Shown: positions 32,922 through 44,168 of the stretch, one piece after another
Layout of the letters: every line of letters begins with the position of its first letter
Position numbering within the stretch: position 1 is the stretch's first letter
Origin: Cupriavidus sp. WGlv3
GTDB lineage: Bacteria; Pseudomonadota; Gammaproteobacteria; Burkholderiales; Burkholderiaceae
Reading direction: 5' to 3'
Assembly (NCBI RefSeq): GCF_023952475.1
Contig: NZ_JALHRX010000015.1
Span: forward strand, 1 to 64,000
Length of the DNA: 64,000 nucleotides
The notes under the pieces: generated by a model
What the model saw: only the letters and a program-made list of their open reading frames with translations
The model's database searches: none
Told to the model about the DNA's origin: nothing
Position numbers and translations under genes: made by a program

Positions 32922-34856
32922 ATGCTTGATTTCGTACGCAACAACCGGCGCCTGATGCTCTTGCTGCTGCTGGTGCTTGTTTTCCCGTCGTTCGTGTTCT
33001 TCGGCGTGGAAAGCTATTCGCGCTTCATGGACAGCTCGCACGATGCCGCCAAGGTCGACGGCCGGGCCATCAGCGTGCAGGAGGTCGACAACGTGGTGCG
33101 CGACCAGAGCGAGCGCGCGCGGCAGATCCTGGGCGCCAACTATGACCCGCGCCAGTTCGAGGGCCCGGAGGCGCGCAAGGCCGTGCTTGATCAACTGATC
33201 CAGCAGCGCGTGATGGCCAATGTCGTGGCCAGCGAGCACCTGACGGTGTCGGACGCCAGGCTGCTCGAAGAGATCAGCAACCTGCCGGCGATCGCGCAGC
33301 TGCCGCGCGGCAAGGACGGCAAGATCGACGACAAGGCTTACCTGCAACTGCTGCAGTCGCAGGGTATGACCCCCGAGCAGTTCGATGCGCGCATGCGCTT
33401 CGAGCTGGCCACGCAGCAGCTGGGCGGGTCGATTGCCGCGACCGCGTTCGTGCCGAAGTCGCTGATCGAGCGCCTGATGGCGGTGCGCGACCAGCAGCGC
33501 GAGGTGCAGGCGCTGCTGTTCAAGCCGGCCGGCTACACCGCCAAGGTGCAGCCCGATGCCGCCGCGCTGAAGGCCTACTATGACAGCCACCAGCAGGACT
33601 TCTCGGTGCCGGAGCAGGCCAAGGTGGAATACCTGGTGCTGTCGGGCGAAGCCCTGGCCGCGTCGCAGGCGGTGACGCCGGAAGAGCTGAAGTCGTACTA
33701 CGAAAGCAATATCGCGCGCTTCCGCGTCGACGAGCAGCGCCGCGCCAGCCATATCCTGATCAGCGCGCCGAAGGATGCGCCGGCGGCGCAGCGCCAGGCC
33801 GCCAGGGACAAGGCCACCAAGCTGCTGGCAGAAGTGCGCAAGCAGCCGGACAGCTTCGCCGACGTCGCGCGCAAGAACTCGCAGGACCCGGGTTCGGCCG
33901 AGAAGGGCGGCGACCTCGGCTTCATGGGCCGCGGCGCGCTGGTCAAGCCGTTCGAGGACGCCATGTACGCGCTCAAGGAAGGCCAGATCAGCGACGTGGT
34001 CGAGACCGACTTCGGCTACCACATCATCAAGCTGACCGGCACCAAGCCCGCGGAAACCAGGCCGCTGGAGGCCGTGCGCACCGAGCTGGAAGCCGAGCTG
34101 CGCAAGCAGTTCGCCGACAAGAAGTTTGCCGAGCAGGCCGATGCCTTCGGCAATACCGTCTACGAGCAGGCCGACAGCCTCAAGCCCGCCGCCGACAAGT
34201 TCAAGCTGACCATCCAGACCGCCGACAACGTCACGCGCCAGCCGAATCCGGCGCTGGGCGCGCAGAGCCCGCTTAACCACGAGAAGCTGCTCAAGGCACT
34301 GTTCAGCGACGACGCGATCAAGAACAAGCGCAACACCGAAGCCGTACAGGTTGCCCCCAACACGCTGGTGGCCGCGCGCATCGCCGCGTACCGCCCGGCG
34401 ACCGTGCGCAAGTTCGAGGAAGTGGAAGCGCAGGTGCGCGAAGGCTATATCGCGCAGCAGGCGGCGGCACTGGCGCGCAAGGATGGCGAGGCGCGCCTGG
34501 CCGCGCTGAAGCAGGCCGACAGTGCCGAGGGCTTTGGCGCGGCGCAGACGGTGTCGCGCACCAAGGCCGAGGGCATGACGCCGCAGGCGGTGGAAGCGGT
34601 GATGCGCGCCGATGCCGCCAAGCTGCCGGCGCTGGTCGGGGTCGACCTGGGCGCGCAGGGCTATGCGGTCTATCGCATCACCAAGGTCAGCCAGCCGGCA
34701 CAGGCCGATCCGGCCCGGCGCCAGGCCGAGGCGCAGCAGCTGGCGCAGCTGGCCGGCCAGACCGACCTGCAGGCCTTCTATGAAAGCCTGAAGGCGCGCT
34801 CCAAGGTCAAGCTGCTGACGCCGGCCGGTGCGACCCAGGAGCAAGGCGCCGAGTGA
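32922..34856 (+). CDS. ppiD: Periplasmic folding chaperone/peptidyl-prolyl isomerase PpiD
   Basis: A 644-residue inner-membrane-anchored periplasmic chaperone that meets proteins leaving the Sec channel. Residues 12-28 (MLLLLLLVLVFPSFVFFG) are the single membrane anchor. The SurA-N-like chaperone domain follows (about 35-245), then a parvulin rotamase domain (about 273-368), with RASHILISAP, DPGSAEKGGDLGFMGRGALVKPFEDAMYAL and FGYHIIKLTG. The tail from 370 is helical. It reads directly out of the tRNA-Asp region and ends with its own terminator. Confidence 0.94.
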   Translation: MLDFVRNNRRLMLLLLLVLVFPSFVFFGVESYSRFMDSSHDAAKVDGRAISVQEVDNVVRDQSERARQILGANYDPRQFEGPEARKAVLDQLIQQRVMANVVASEHLTVSDARLLEEISNLPAIAQLPRGKDGKIDDKAYLQLLQSQGMTPEQFDARMRFELATQQLGGSIAATAFVPKSLIERLMAVRDQQREVQALLFKPAGYTAKVQPDAAALKAYYDSHQQDFSVPEQAKVEYLVLSGEALAASQAVTPEELKSYYESNIARFRVDEQRRASHILISAPKDAPAAQRQAARDKATKLLAEVRKQPDSFADVARKNSQDPGSAEKGGDLGFMGRGALVKPFEDAMYALKEGQISDVVETDFGYHIIKLTGTKPAETRPLEAVRTELEAELRKQFADKKFAEQADAFGNTVYEQADSLKPAADKFKLTIQTADNVTRQPNPALGAQSPLNHEKLLKALFSDDAIKNKRNTEAVQVAPNTLVAARIAAYRPATVRKFEEVEAQVREGYIAQQAAALARKDGEARLAALKQADSAEGFGAAQTVSRTKAEGMTPQAVEAVMRADAAKLPALVGVDLGAQGYAVYRITKVSQPAQADPARRQAEAQQLAQLAGQTDLQAFYESLKARSKVKLLTPAGATQEQGAE

Positions 34857-34901
34857 TCCGCGCCGGGCCGGCGCCACGCCGGCCTCACCTGAATCAAGAA
34901 C

Positions 34902-34927
34902 CCCTGCCACGCGGCAGGGTTTTTTTT
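34902..34927 (+). terminator. Rho-independent terminator after ppiD
   Basis: CCCTGCC-ACGC-GGCAGGG forms a 7-bp stem followed by eight T. The convergent esterase gene ends 5 bp further on, so it may serve as a barrier between the two. Confidence 0.9.
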
Positions 34928-34931
34928 GTGG

Positions 34932-35618
34932 TCACTTCGCGGCGCTGCGCTTGAGCAGTGGCTTGAGCTGCGGCCACACCGTCTCGAGCAAGGCGGGCTG
35001 CGCCGCGGCGGTCGGGTGGATGCGGTCGGGCTGGAACCAGTCCTGCCGCGCGATCACCTGGTCGAGGAAGAAGGGCACCAGCCGCACCTTGTATTCGCCC
35101 GCCAGCCGGGGATAGAGCGAGACGAACTTTTCGGTGTAGTCCTGGCCATAGTTAGGCGGTATGCGCATCCCGATCAGCAGCACGCTGGCGCCGGCCTGCT
35201 GCGCCGTGGTGACGAGGTTGCGCAGGTTGGCCTCGGTGGACTGCAGCGGCAGGCCGCGCAGCGCATCGTTGGCGCCGAGCTCGATCACCACGATGGCGGG
35301 GCGATGCCGCGACAGCAGCTCGGGCAGGCGGGTCTTGCCGCCGATGGTGGTCTCGCCGCTGATGCTGGCATTGACGACGCTATAATCGAAGCGCTCTTGC
35401 CGCAGCCGGTCCTGCAGCAGCGTGACCCAGCCCGCGCCGCGCGCGATGCCGTATTCGGCCGACAGGCTGTCGCCCAGTACCAGCAGCGCGGGGGCGGTGG
35501 CCCGGGCCGCGGTCTTGGCCGGAGCCTGGGCCCGCGCCGGTCCGGCAGCCGAAATCGCCAGCGCCATGCCGGCTGCCAGCAGCAGCCTGCGCTTTTTCCC
35601 TCGGATCCCTATATCCAT
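34932..35618 (-). CDS. Secreted SGNH esterase (TesA/arylesterase type)
   Basis: A 228-residue GDSL-type (SGNH) hydrolase. The start at 35618 is chosen since GGAAGAAG lies 5 nt upstream. A signal peptide ends about AGPARAQ (residue 31). The catalytic blocks are LLVLGDSLSAEYG (nucleophile Ser), SISGETTIGG (Gly), VIELGANDALRG (Asn) and DRIHPTAAAQ (Asp/His). TesA hydrolyses thioesters and lysophospholipids in the periplasm. It is divergent from a YbbA-like ATPase, the same gene pair as in E. coli, and the start codons share CATG at 35616-35619. Confidence 0.9.
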   Translation of the reverse strand: MDIGIRGKKRRLLLAAGMALAISAAGPARAQAPAKTAARATAPALLVLGDSLSAEYGIARGAGWVTLLQDRLRQERFDYSVVNASISGETTIGGKTRLPELLSRHRPAIVVIELGANDALRGLPLQSTEANLRNLVTTAQQAGASVLLIGMRIPPNYGQDYTEKFVSLYPRLAGEYKVRLVPFFLDQVIARQDWFQPDRIHPTAAAQPALLETVWPQLKPLLKRSAAK

Positions 35619-36315
35619 GTCTTCTTCCATTCTTGCAGTCGAATCCCTTGGAAAGACCGTAGCCGACACGACCGGTTCGCTGACGATTTTGCACGACGTG
35701 ACGTTTTCCGTCACGCCGGGCGAAACGCTCGCCATCGTGGGCGCGTCCGGATCCGGCAAGTCTACGCTGCTGGGCCTGCTCGCCGGGCTGGACCTCCCCA
35801 GCACCGGCACGGTGCGGCTGCAGGGCCACGACCTGTATGCGCTGGACGAGGACCAGCGCGCCGCGGTGCGCGGCCGGCATGTCGGCTTCGTGTTCCAGTC
35901 GTTCCAGCTGGTGGGCCACCTGACCGCGCTGGAAAACGTGATGCTGCCGCTGGAGCTGCGCGGCGAGACCGCGCAGGTGCGCGAGCGCGCCGTCGACATG
36001 CTGCAGCGCGTGGGCCTGGGCGCGCGCCTGGGCCACTACCCGCGCACGCTGTCGGGCGGCGAGCAGCAGCGCGTGGCACTGGCGCGCGCCTTCGTCGCGC
36101 GCCCCGACATCCTGTTCGCCGACGAACCGACCGGCAGCCTCGATACCGCCACCGGCGAAGCGGTGATCGCGCTGATGTTCGAGCTAAACCGCGACGCCGG
36201 CTCGACGCTGGTGCTGGTCACGCACGACCGCTCGGTGGCGTCGCGCTGCGGGCGCGTGCTGACCATCGACGCCGGCCGCGTGGCCAGCGACGAATGGATT
36301 GGCGTTGAGGTCTAG
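35617..36315 (+). CDS. ABC transporter ATP-binding protein (YbbA/LolD type)
   Basis: A 232-residue ATPase. Walker A GASGSGKST (42-50), signature LSGGEQQRVALARA, Walker B DILFADEPTGSLD, and switch histidine in VLVTHDRSV identify it. It belongs to the MacB/LolD/YbbA group. The permease that YbbA would use (YbbP) is not next to it; the convergent pgi gene follows after only 3 bp. The start is the ATG at 35617, which overlaps the divergent esterase start; no ribosome-binding site is visible. Confidence 0.86.
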   Translation: MSSSILAVESLGKTVADTTGSLTILHDVTFSVTPGETLAIVGASGSGKSTLLGLLAGLDLPSTGTVRLQGHDLYALDEDQRAAVRGRHVGFVFQSFQLVGHLTALENVMLPLELRGETAQVRERAVDMLQRVGLGARLGHYPRTLSGGEQQRVALARAFVARPDILFADEPTGSLDTATGEAVIALMFELNRDAGSTLVLVTHDRSVASRCGRVLTIDAGRVASDEWIGVEV

Positions 36316-36318
36316 CGG

Positions 36319-37962
<1,644 letters not shown>

Positions 37963-38179
37963 GCAGGACTGGCGTGCAGGACTAGCGGGGTTGCGGGGCG
38001 CGAGCCGCGTGGCATTGCCGGCTTGCAAGACGGAGCGATAAGTATATCGCCAGCGATCACGGCATCGAGGCTCGCGGCGGCGTCATATCGTTACCACTTG
38101 CAACATAACAGCCGTGGCGCCGCGCGGGTATCGGGCGTTGTCTGACGGCAGGTGTGGCCAGCGCCGCCGGCACTTGCGC

Positions 38180-39769
38180 TTACGCGCGCGCCGTGGTCAG
38201 CAACTGGTTGAATATGGCGCGTGCCGGCGCATACAGTTCGCTTGCCATGACGCCTGCCGGACCCGTGCCTTGCTCGACCAGCACATCGGCGGCACGGCCG
38301 TGGATCCACACTGCCGCCTGCGCCGCGGCCAGCGGCGCCATGCCCTGCGCCAGCAGCGCGCCCAGCATGCCGGCCAGCACGTCGCCGGTGCCGGCGCTGG
38401 CCAGCGCCGCGTTGCCGGTCGGGTTCAGCGTCCACGGGCTGCCGTCGGGCGCGGCAATCACGCTGCCCGATCCCTTCAGCACCACCACCGCCTGCCATTG
38501 CGCGGCCAGCGCGGCGGCGGCGGCGGGCCGGTCGCGCTGGATCTCGGCCACCGGCACGCCCATCAGCCGCGCGGCTTCGAGCGGGTGCGGGGTCATCACG
38601 GTGGCTGCGCCACGCGTGGCCAGCGCACCCGCCAGGGCCGGATCGGCGGCCAGCAGGTTCAGGGCATCGGCATCCAGCACCAGCGGCTGCGTCGTGGCCT
38701 GCAGCAGCCGCGCGAACTGCTGGCGCGCGTTGGCATCGGTGCCCATGCCCGGCCCGATCACCAGCGCCGACATCGACGCGAGCGCCAGTGCGTCGACCGC
38801 ATGCAGCATCAGCTCCGGATGCAGCGGATCGAGCAGCGGTGCCGGCTGCGCCAGGAAGCCGATATGCACCTTGCCCGCGCCGAGCCATTGCGCCGCCCGT
38901 GCGCCAAGCAGCGGCGCGCCGGTCATGCCGAGGTTGCCGCCGATCACGGCCAGCGCCCCATGCGTGCCCTTGTTGCTGGCATGGCGGCGGCGCGGCAGCG
39001 CGGCACCGAACAGCGCGGGGCCGTTCACCAGGCCCTGCGGTGTGTCGCGTGGGGGATAGTCCAGGCCGATCGGCGCGATCTCGACCGCGCCGGCGCAGTC
39101 GCGCCCGTCCAGCGTCAGCAGCCCGGGCTTGGCGGCGATGAAGGTCAGCGTGCGTTGGGCGTGCACGGCGGGTGCGCCCGCGCCGGTGTCGGCGGACAGT
39201 CCGCTCGGGATGTCCAGCGCAAACACCGGCAGCGCGGCGCGGTTGAGTTGTGCGATCCACCACGCCATGCGGCCGTCGGCGGGACGGTTCAGGCCGATGC
39301 CCAGCAGGCCGTCGACGATCGCGGCGGTGCCCGCGGGCCAGTGCGCGTCCTGCGCGGTGTCCAGCTCCGCCATCACGCTCGACGGCACGCCCGCGGCCTG
39401 CGCCTGCTGCCACGCGGTGGCGGCATCGGCGGGCAGGCGCTGCGGGTCGGCGGCGAGCCAGACCTGCACCGCGCGCCCGGCGCGGTGCAGCTGCGTGGCG
39501 GCGACCAGCGCATCGCCGCCGTTGTTGCCGGGGCCGGCCAGGAACAGCAGCGGGCCATCGGGCGCATGGCAGGCGAGCCAGCGCGCCGCCGCCGTGCCGG
39601 CGCGCGCCATCAGCGTGAAGGCCGGCAACTGCGCCAGCGCGGCGTGCTCGATGCAGCGGATCGCGGCCACGTCGTAGAGCGGCACCGGGGCCGGGGCGGC
39701 CGCATCGAGGGCAAGCCAGTCTTGTTCGTGGCCGGTGGGCGGGATGACGGTGGCGGCAGGGCGGGTCAT
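38180..39769 (-). CDS. nnr: Bifunctional NAD(P)H-hydrate epimerase/ADP-dependent dehydratase
   Basis: A 529-residue fusion of the two repair enzymes for damaged NADHX/NADPHX. The N-terminal YjeF_N epimerase half (about 30-240) has FLAGPGNNGGDALVAATQL and ALDIPSGLSADTG. The C-terminal ribokinase-like dehydratase half (about 255-520) has VIGGNLGMTGAPLLGARAA, TPHPLEAARLMG and NAALASAGTGDVLAGMLGAL. The start at 39769 is 7 bp after the DadA stop and has no strong ribosome-binding site, so coupling to dadA is likely. Confidence 0.94.
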   Translation of the reverse strand: MTRPAATVIPPTGHEQDWLALDAAAPAPVPLYDVAAIRCIEHAALAQLPAFTLMARAGTAAARWLACHAPDGPLLFLAGPGNNGGDALVAATQLHRAGRAVQVWLAADPQRLPADAATAWQQAQAAGVPSSVMAELDTAQDAHWPAGTAAIVDGLLGIGLNRPADGRMAWWIAQLNRAALPVFALDIPSGLSADTGAGAPAVHAQRTLTFIAAKPGLLTLDGRDCAGAVEIAPIGLDYPPRDTPQGLVNGPALFGAALPRRRHASNKGTHGALAVIGGNLGMTGAPLLGARAAQWLGAGKVHIGFLAQPAPLLDPLHPELMLHAVDALALASMSALVIGPGMGTDANARQQFARLLQATTQPLVLDADALNLLAADPALAGALATRGAATVMTPHPLEAARLMGVPVAEIQRDRPAAAAALAAQWQAVVVLKGSGSVIAAPDGSPWTLNPTGNAALASAGTGDVLAGMLGALLAQGMAPLAAAQAAVWIHGRAADVLVEQGTGPAGVMASELYAPARAIFNQLLTTARA

Positions 39770-39776
39770 GTCGGGC

Positions 39777-41084
39777 CTAATTGGCCGGCCCCAGCCCGTA
39801 GCGGTCGGGCAGCAGGCCTTCCATGTCGATGTCCGGACCGCCGCGGCCGGCGGAAGCACCTGCGCTGGCGGCGATCTGGTCAGCCGCAATCTTGCCTGAT
39901 CCGCAGCTCATCGCCCAGCCCGTCGAACCATGGCCCAGGTTCAGGAACAGGCCGGGCACCGCGGTGGGGCCAATCAGCGGCGGGCCGTCGGGCAGCATCG
40001 GCCGCGCGCCGGCCCATTGCGTGGCCTCCTGGTAGTTGCCGGCCACCGGGAACCAGTCGCGCGCGACCTTGACCAGCGTGTTGAGCGCGGCGGGGCGCAG
40101 GTCGAGCCGGCGCGAGCCCAGCTCCGCCGTGCCGGCCACGCGCAGCCGGTTGCCCATGCGCGTCATCGCGACCTTATACGACTCGTCCATCAGCGCGCCC
40201 AGCGGTGCCTGCAGTTCGTCGCGGATCATCACCGTGACCGAATAGCCCTTGACTGGATACAGCGGCACGCGCAGGCCCAGCGGGCCCAGCAGCGCGGCAC
40301 TGTCGGCGCCGGCGGCGACCAGCACGCGCTCGGCACCGAGCTCCGGGGCCGCCCCCTGGCTGCCGGGTTCTGAAAGATCGACCTCCAGCCTTCCGGCCGG
40401 GCCCGGCCGGATGCGCGTTACCCGGGTCTCGAAGCGGAACGACACGCCCGCGGCCTCTGCATGCCGGTGCAGCGCGCGCACGAACATCGGGCAGTTGCCG
40501 GATTCATCCTCGGGCAGGTGCAGCCCGCCGGCCAGCGGCGTGCCGGCGGCCAGGCCCGGTTCGATCTGGCGGCATTCGGCGGCGCTGACCAGCCGGTGCG
40601 GCACGTTGTTCTCGCGCAGCAGGGCGATGGCGGGCCCGGCCAGGTCCAGGTCGCGCGCGGTGCGGAACAGCTGCAGGTAGCCTTGTGACTGCTCGTAGTC
40701 GATCTCCAGCTCGCTGCGCAGCCGGTGCAGGCAGGCGCGGCTGTAGAACGCCAGCCGCTGCATGCGCAGCTTGTTGGCGCGGTAGCGCTCGAGCCGGCAT
40801 TCGCGCAGCCAGTGCGCGATCCAGCGCCACATCGCCGGGTCGGCGGCGGGGCGGAACAGCACCGGCGCCTCGCGCGCGAAGAGCGTGCGCAGGATCTTGG
40901 CCGGCATGCCCGGCGCGGCCCACGGCGTGACGTAGCCGGGCGCGATCACGCCGGCATTGCCGAAGCTGGCTTCCTGCGCCGGCGCGCCGCGGCGCTCGAG
41001 CACGGTCACGTCGAAACCGGCCTGGCGCAGGTACCACGCGGAACTGACGCCGATCGCGCCGGCGCCGATGACGATCACATGCAT
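39777..41084 (-). CDS. dadA: D-amino-acid dehydrogenase DadA
   Basis: A 435-residue flavoenzyme, the closer of the two copies to true DadA. The FAD motif VIGAGAIGVSSAWYLRQAGFDV (4-25), the signature ASFGNAGVIAPGYVTPWAAPGMP and LNLGHGSTGWAMSCGSG are all intact. It oxidises D-amino acids at the inner membrane and feeds electrons into the quinone pool. In this cluster it follows an amidase and a TRAP importer on the same strand, so its substrate may come from an imported D-amino acid or amide. Confidence 0.91.
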   Translation of the reverse strand: MHVIVIGAGAIGVSSAWYLRQAGFDVTVLERRGAPAQEASFGNAGVIAPGYVTPWAAPGMPAKILRTLFAREAPVLFRPAADPAMWRWIAHWLRECRLERYRANKLRMQRLAFYSRACLHRLRSELEIDYEQSQGYLQLFRTARDLDLAGPAIALLRENNVPHRLVSAAECRQIEPGLAAGTPLAGGLHLPEDESGNCPMFVRALHRHAEAAGVSFRFETRVTRIRPGPAGRLEVDLSEPGSQGAAPELGAERVLVAAGADSAALLGPLGLRVPLYPVKGYSVTVMIRDELQAPLGALMDESYKVAMTRMGNRLRVAGTAELGSRRLDLRPAALNTLVKVARDWFPVAGNYQEATQWAGARPMLPDGPPLIGPTAVPGLFLNLGHGSTGWAMSCGSGKIAADQIAASAGASAGRGGPDIDMEGLLPDRYGLGPAN

Positions 41085-41130
41085 CGCTACCGGACCCTCC
41101 TTCGCGCATCCGTTGCCGTGCCGGCCAAGG

Positions 41131-42441
41131 CTATTTGACCTCCTGCTGCATCACCGCGTCGGGCAGCCAGGTCACCACGCCGGGCCAGATCGTGACGATG
41201 GCGATCGCCACCACCATCATCATGAAGAACGGCAGCGAGACCCGCGCGATATAGTTGCTGTCCTTGCCGGTCATGCTCTGCAGCACGAACAGGTTGAAGC
41301 CGACCGGCGGCGTGACTTCGGCAATCTCCACCAGCAGCACGATGAAGATGCCAAACCAGACCAGGTCGAAGCCGGCCGCCTGCACCATCGGCAGCACCGT
41401 GGCGGTGGTCAGCGCGATCATCGAGATGCCGTCCAGCGCCGTGCCCAGCACGATGTAGATCACCGTCAGCACCGCGATCAGCGCCCACGGCGACAGCTGC
41501 AGCGCGGCCACCCACTCGGCCAGCGCGCGCGGGATGCCGGTAAAGCTCATGGTCACCGACAGGAACGAGGTCGCGCCCAGCACGAACATGATCATCGCGG
41601 TCAGGCGCGTGGCCGACATCAGGCTGTCCCAGAATGCCGCGCGCGTGAGCGAGCCGCCCGCCCACGCCAGCGCCAGCGACGCGACCACGCCATAGGCGGC
41701 GGCCTCGGTCGCGGTGGAGTAGCCGGTCACCATGATCGCAGTGATGAAGGCGATCAGCACGATGCACGGCAGCAGCTGCCGGAGCGACGCCAGCCGCGCG
41801 CGCCAGTTGAAGTGCTCCGACGCCGGGGTCTTGTCCGGGTTGGCCAGCGCCCAGACCACGATGTAGCCCGAGAACAGCAGCATCAGCAGCAGCCCCGGGA
41901 TAAAGCCGGCCAGGAATACGCGGATGATCGACACGTCCGCCGAGACCGCGTACACCACCATCGTGATCGACGGCGGGATCAGGATGCCGAGCGTGCCGGC
42001 GCACGAAAGCGAGCCCAGCGTGATGCGCTCGTCGTAGCCGCGCCGCGTCAGTTCGGGCAGCGCCGACTTGGCGATGGTGGCGCAGGTGGCCGCCGACGAA
42101 CCCGACACCGAGCCGAAGATGCCGCAGCCCAGGATGTTGACGTGCATCAGCCGCCCGGGCAGCCAGCTCAGCCATGGCGACAGCCCGCTGAACATCTGCT
42201 CCGACAGCCGGGTGCGGAACAGGATCTCGCCCATCCACACGAACAGCGGCAGCGACGCCAGCGTGTACGAGGCGCTCGATGACCACCACGCATTGGCCAG
42301 GCTGACCAGCGCCTCGCGGTCCGAGAACACCACCAGCCCGAGCCACGACGTGACCGCGATGGCCACGGGAATCCACGCGCCCAGCGCGAGGAAGACGATC
42401 AGCACCAGCAGCAGGATCAGTGCAACCACGACTGTGCTCAT
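41131..42441 (-). CDS. dctM: TRAP transporter large permease (DctM type)
   Basis: A 436-residue permease of the tripartite ATP-independent periplasmic transporter, about 12-13 membrane helices. GCGIFGSVSGSSAATCATIAKSALPELTRRGYD is the family's conserved loop; GILIPPSITMVVYAVSADVSI follows. It couples uptake to sodium or proton flow. Its start overlaps the last base of dctQ (TGATG). Confidence 0.94.
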   Translation of the reverse strand: MSTVVVALILLLVLIVFLALGAWIPVAIAVTSWLGLVVFSDREALVSLANAWWSSSASYTLASLPLFVWMGEILFRTRLSEQMFSGLSPWLSWLPGRLMHVNILGCGIFGSVSGSSAATCATIAKSALPELTRRGYDERITLGSLSCAGTLGILIPPSITMVVYAVSADVSIIRVFLAGFIPGLLLMLLFSGYIVVWALANPDKTPASEHFNWRARLASLRQLLPCIVLIAFITAIMVTGYSTATEAAAYGVVASLALAWAGGSLTRAAFWDSLMSATRLTAMIMFVLGATSFLSVTMSFTGIPRALAEWVAALQLSPWALIAVLTVIYIVLGTALDGISMIALTTATVLPMVQAAGFDLVWFGIFIVLLVEIAEVTPPVGFNLFVLQSMTGKDSNYIARVSLPFFMMMVVAIAIVTIWPGVVTWLPDAVMQQEVK

Positions 42442-42992
42442 CAGACCGTCTCCCCGAAATCGCCGGCGGCAAGCTTGGCTTCCTGGGCCAGCTGGTAGCG
42501 CGGCTTCTGGCGCCGCACCACGCGCAGCCATTCATCCGCGACCGCCAGCAGGAACCCCGCGCAGCCCAGCACGGCGAAACTCTGCGGGATCCACAACGGG
42601 ATCACGATCTGGCCTTGCGAGACATCGCCAATCTCCCAGCTCTGCCAGGCAAAGGTGCCCAGCGCCCAGCTTGCATAAGCGGCGAACACCAGGCAGATGG
42701 TCAGCGAGACCAGTTCCAGCAGCCAGCGCCGGCGCGGGCCGAGCGCCGACAGCAGCATCTCCACGCGCACGATGCCGCCATGCTGGAAGGTCTGGCCAAG
42801 CACCAGGAAGGCGGAGGCGGCGCACAGCCAGGCCACGATGTCGTCGCCGCCCTTGAAGATCACCGAGGTTTCGCGCGACAGCGACATCAGGATCATGATC
42901 ACGCAAACGGCAAGGATGCACAGCGCGCCGAGCGCGGCGAACAGGTCCAGCACGCGGTCGAGCCAGCGCTTGGAGGAGGGGGCAGTGGGCAT
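42441..42992 (-). CDS. dctQ: TRAP transporter small permease (DctQ type)
   Basis: A 183-residue protein with four predicted helices (about 17-38, 53-75, 92-113, 134-157). VAWLCAASAFLVLGQTFQHGGIVRVEML is typical of DctQ. It partners DctM; the receptor gene dctP is 86 bp upstream. Confidence 0.91.
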   Translation of the reverse strand: MPTAPSSKRWLDRVLDLFAALGALCILAVCVIMILMSLSRETSVIFKGGDDIVAWLCAASAFLVLGQTFQHGGIVRVEMLLSALGPRRRWLLELVSLTICLVFAAYASWALGTFAWQSWEIGDVSQGQIVIPLWIPQSFAVLGCAGFLLAVADEWLRVVRRQKPRYQLAQEAKLAAGDFGETV

Positions 42993-43078
42993 GATGGGCG
43001 GCGCAGAGTAAGGATGGGCTTCCTGCAACGCAGCCGGCGCGGCCGCGATGCAGGCGCTGGAGTTGGTGGCCCGCGGGC

Positions 43079-44044
43079 TTACTTGCGGTAGGCGTCGAGG
43101 ATGGCCTTGCCGTCGGCGCCCGCGCTCTTGGCCCAGTCTTCCACCATGGTCTGGCCCAGCTTCTGCATGTCCGCCTTGAGCTGCGGCGACGGCTGCTGCA
43201 CCGTCATGCCGTTCTTGGCGAGCGTGGCCAGGTATTCCTTGGTCTTCTGCTCCGACACCTGCCAGCCGCGCTTCTCGGCGTCGGCGACGGCCTTGAGCAG
43301 GGCGTCCTGGGTGGGTTTGTCGAGCGCCGCGAAAGCCTTCTTGCTGACCACCAGCATGTTCTTGGGCAGCCAGGCATCGACCGCATAGAAGTACTTCACG
43401 CTCTCCCACACCTTGGTGTCGACCCCGGTCGCACCCGACGACATGAAGGAGTTGACGGTGCCGGTGGCGAGCGCCTGCGCCAGGTCGGCGGCCTGGATCG
43501 TGACCGGCTGCGCCCCCACCAGTTCGGCGATGCGCGAGGTGGCGGGATTGTAGGCGCGCCACTTCAGGCCCTTCATGTCGGCGGCCGAATTGATCGGCTT
43601 GTTGGCGTAGATGCCCTGCGGCGGCCAGGCCACCGCGTACAGCAGCTTCAGCCCCTGCTTGTCGAGCACCTTCTCCGTGACCGGGCGCGAGGCCTGCCAC
43701 AGCTTGTAGGCATCGGCATAGCTGGTGGCCAGGAACGGCACCGCGTCGACGCCGAATATTGGATTCTCGTTGGCCAGCAGCGACATCAGGATCTCGCCCA
43801 TCTGCACCTGGCCGGTCTGCACGCCGCGCTTGATCTCGTTGGCCTTGAGCAGCGACCCGTTCGGATGCAGCACGATCTTGAGCTTGCCGCCGGTGGCCTT
43901 GTCGACATCGCTGGCCATCTGCTGCAGGTTCTCGGTGTGCAGGTTGGCGACGGGGTAGCCGGTGGGCAGGTCCCACTTGGTGTCCGCCTGTGCCGCCACG
44001 GCGGCCAGCATCAGCGTGGCCGCGATCATTGCCTTGACTCGCAT
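43079..44044 (-). CDS. dctP: TRAP transporter periplasmic receptor (DctP type)
   Basis: A 321-residue secreted receptor. The signal peptide ends AAVAAQADT (about 21), and an AGGAGAG site precedes the ATG at 44044. DctP blocks are KLKIVLHPNGSLLKANEIKRGVQTGQVQMG, the Arg-containing GLKWRAYNPATSRIAELVGAQPV (the carboxylate-binding arginine region), and LATGTVNSFMSSG. It catches a carboxylate-bearing solute for the permease. Confidence 0.93.
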   Translation of the reverse strand: MRVKAMIAATLMLAAVAAQADTKWDLPTGYPVANLHTENLQQMASDVDKATGGKLKIVLHPNGSLLKANEIKRGVQTGQVQMGEILMSLLANENPIFGVDAVPFLATSYADAYKLWQASRPVTEKVLDKQGLKLLYAVAWPPQGIYANKPINSAADMKGLKWRAYNPATSRIAELVGAQPVTIQAADLAQALATGTVNSFMSSGATGVDTKVWESVKYFYAVDAWLPKNMLVVSKKAFAALDKPTQDALLKAVADAEKRGWQVSEQKTKEYLATLAKNGMTVQQPSPQLKADMQKLGQTMVEDWAKSAGADGKAILDAYRK

Positions 44045-44168
44045 CTCGATCTCTCCTGGTGTGCGCGCGGGGGCGCGGTGGTACAGCGGGTTGCGTACTA
44101 CCTGGTGCCACGCGCAGCCTGGTTCCGGGCCGGGTGCGTGGCGCAAGATCAACGGCGCGGCGGCGGGC

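Noticed and set aside
32667..34910. A 747-codon minus-strand open frame opposite ppiD
   Set aside because: Antisense shadow of PpiD, with Leu/Arg/Gly-rich sequence and no ribosome-binding site.
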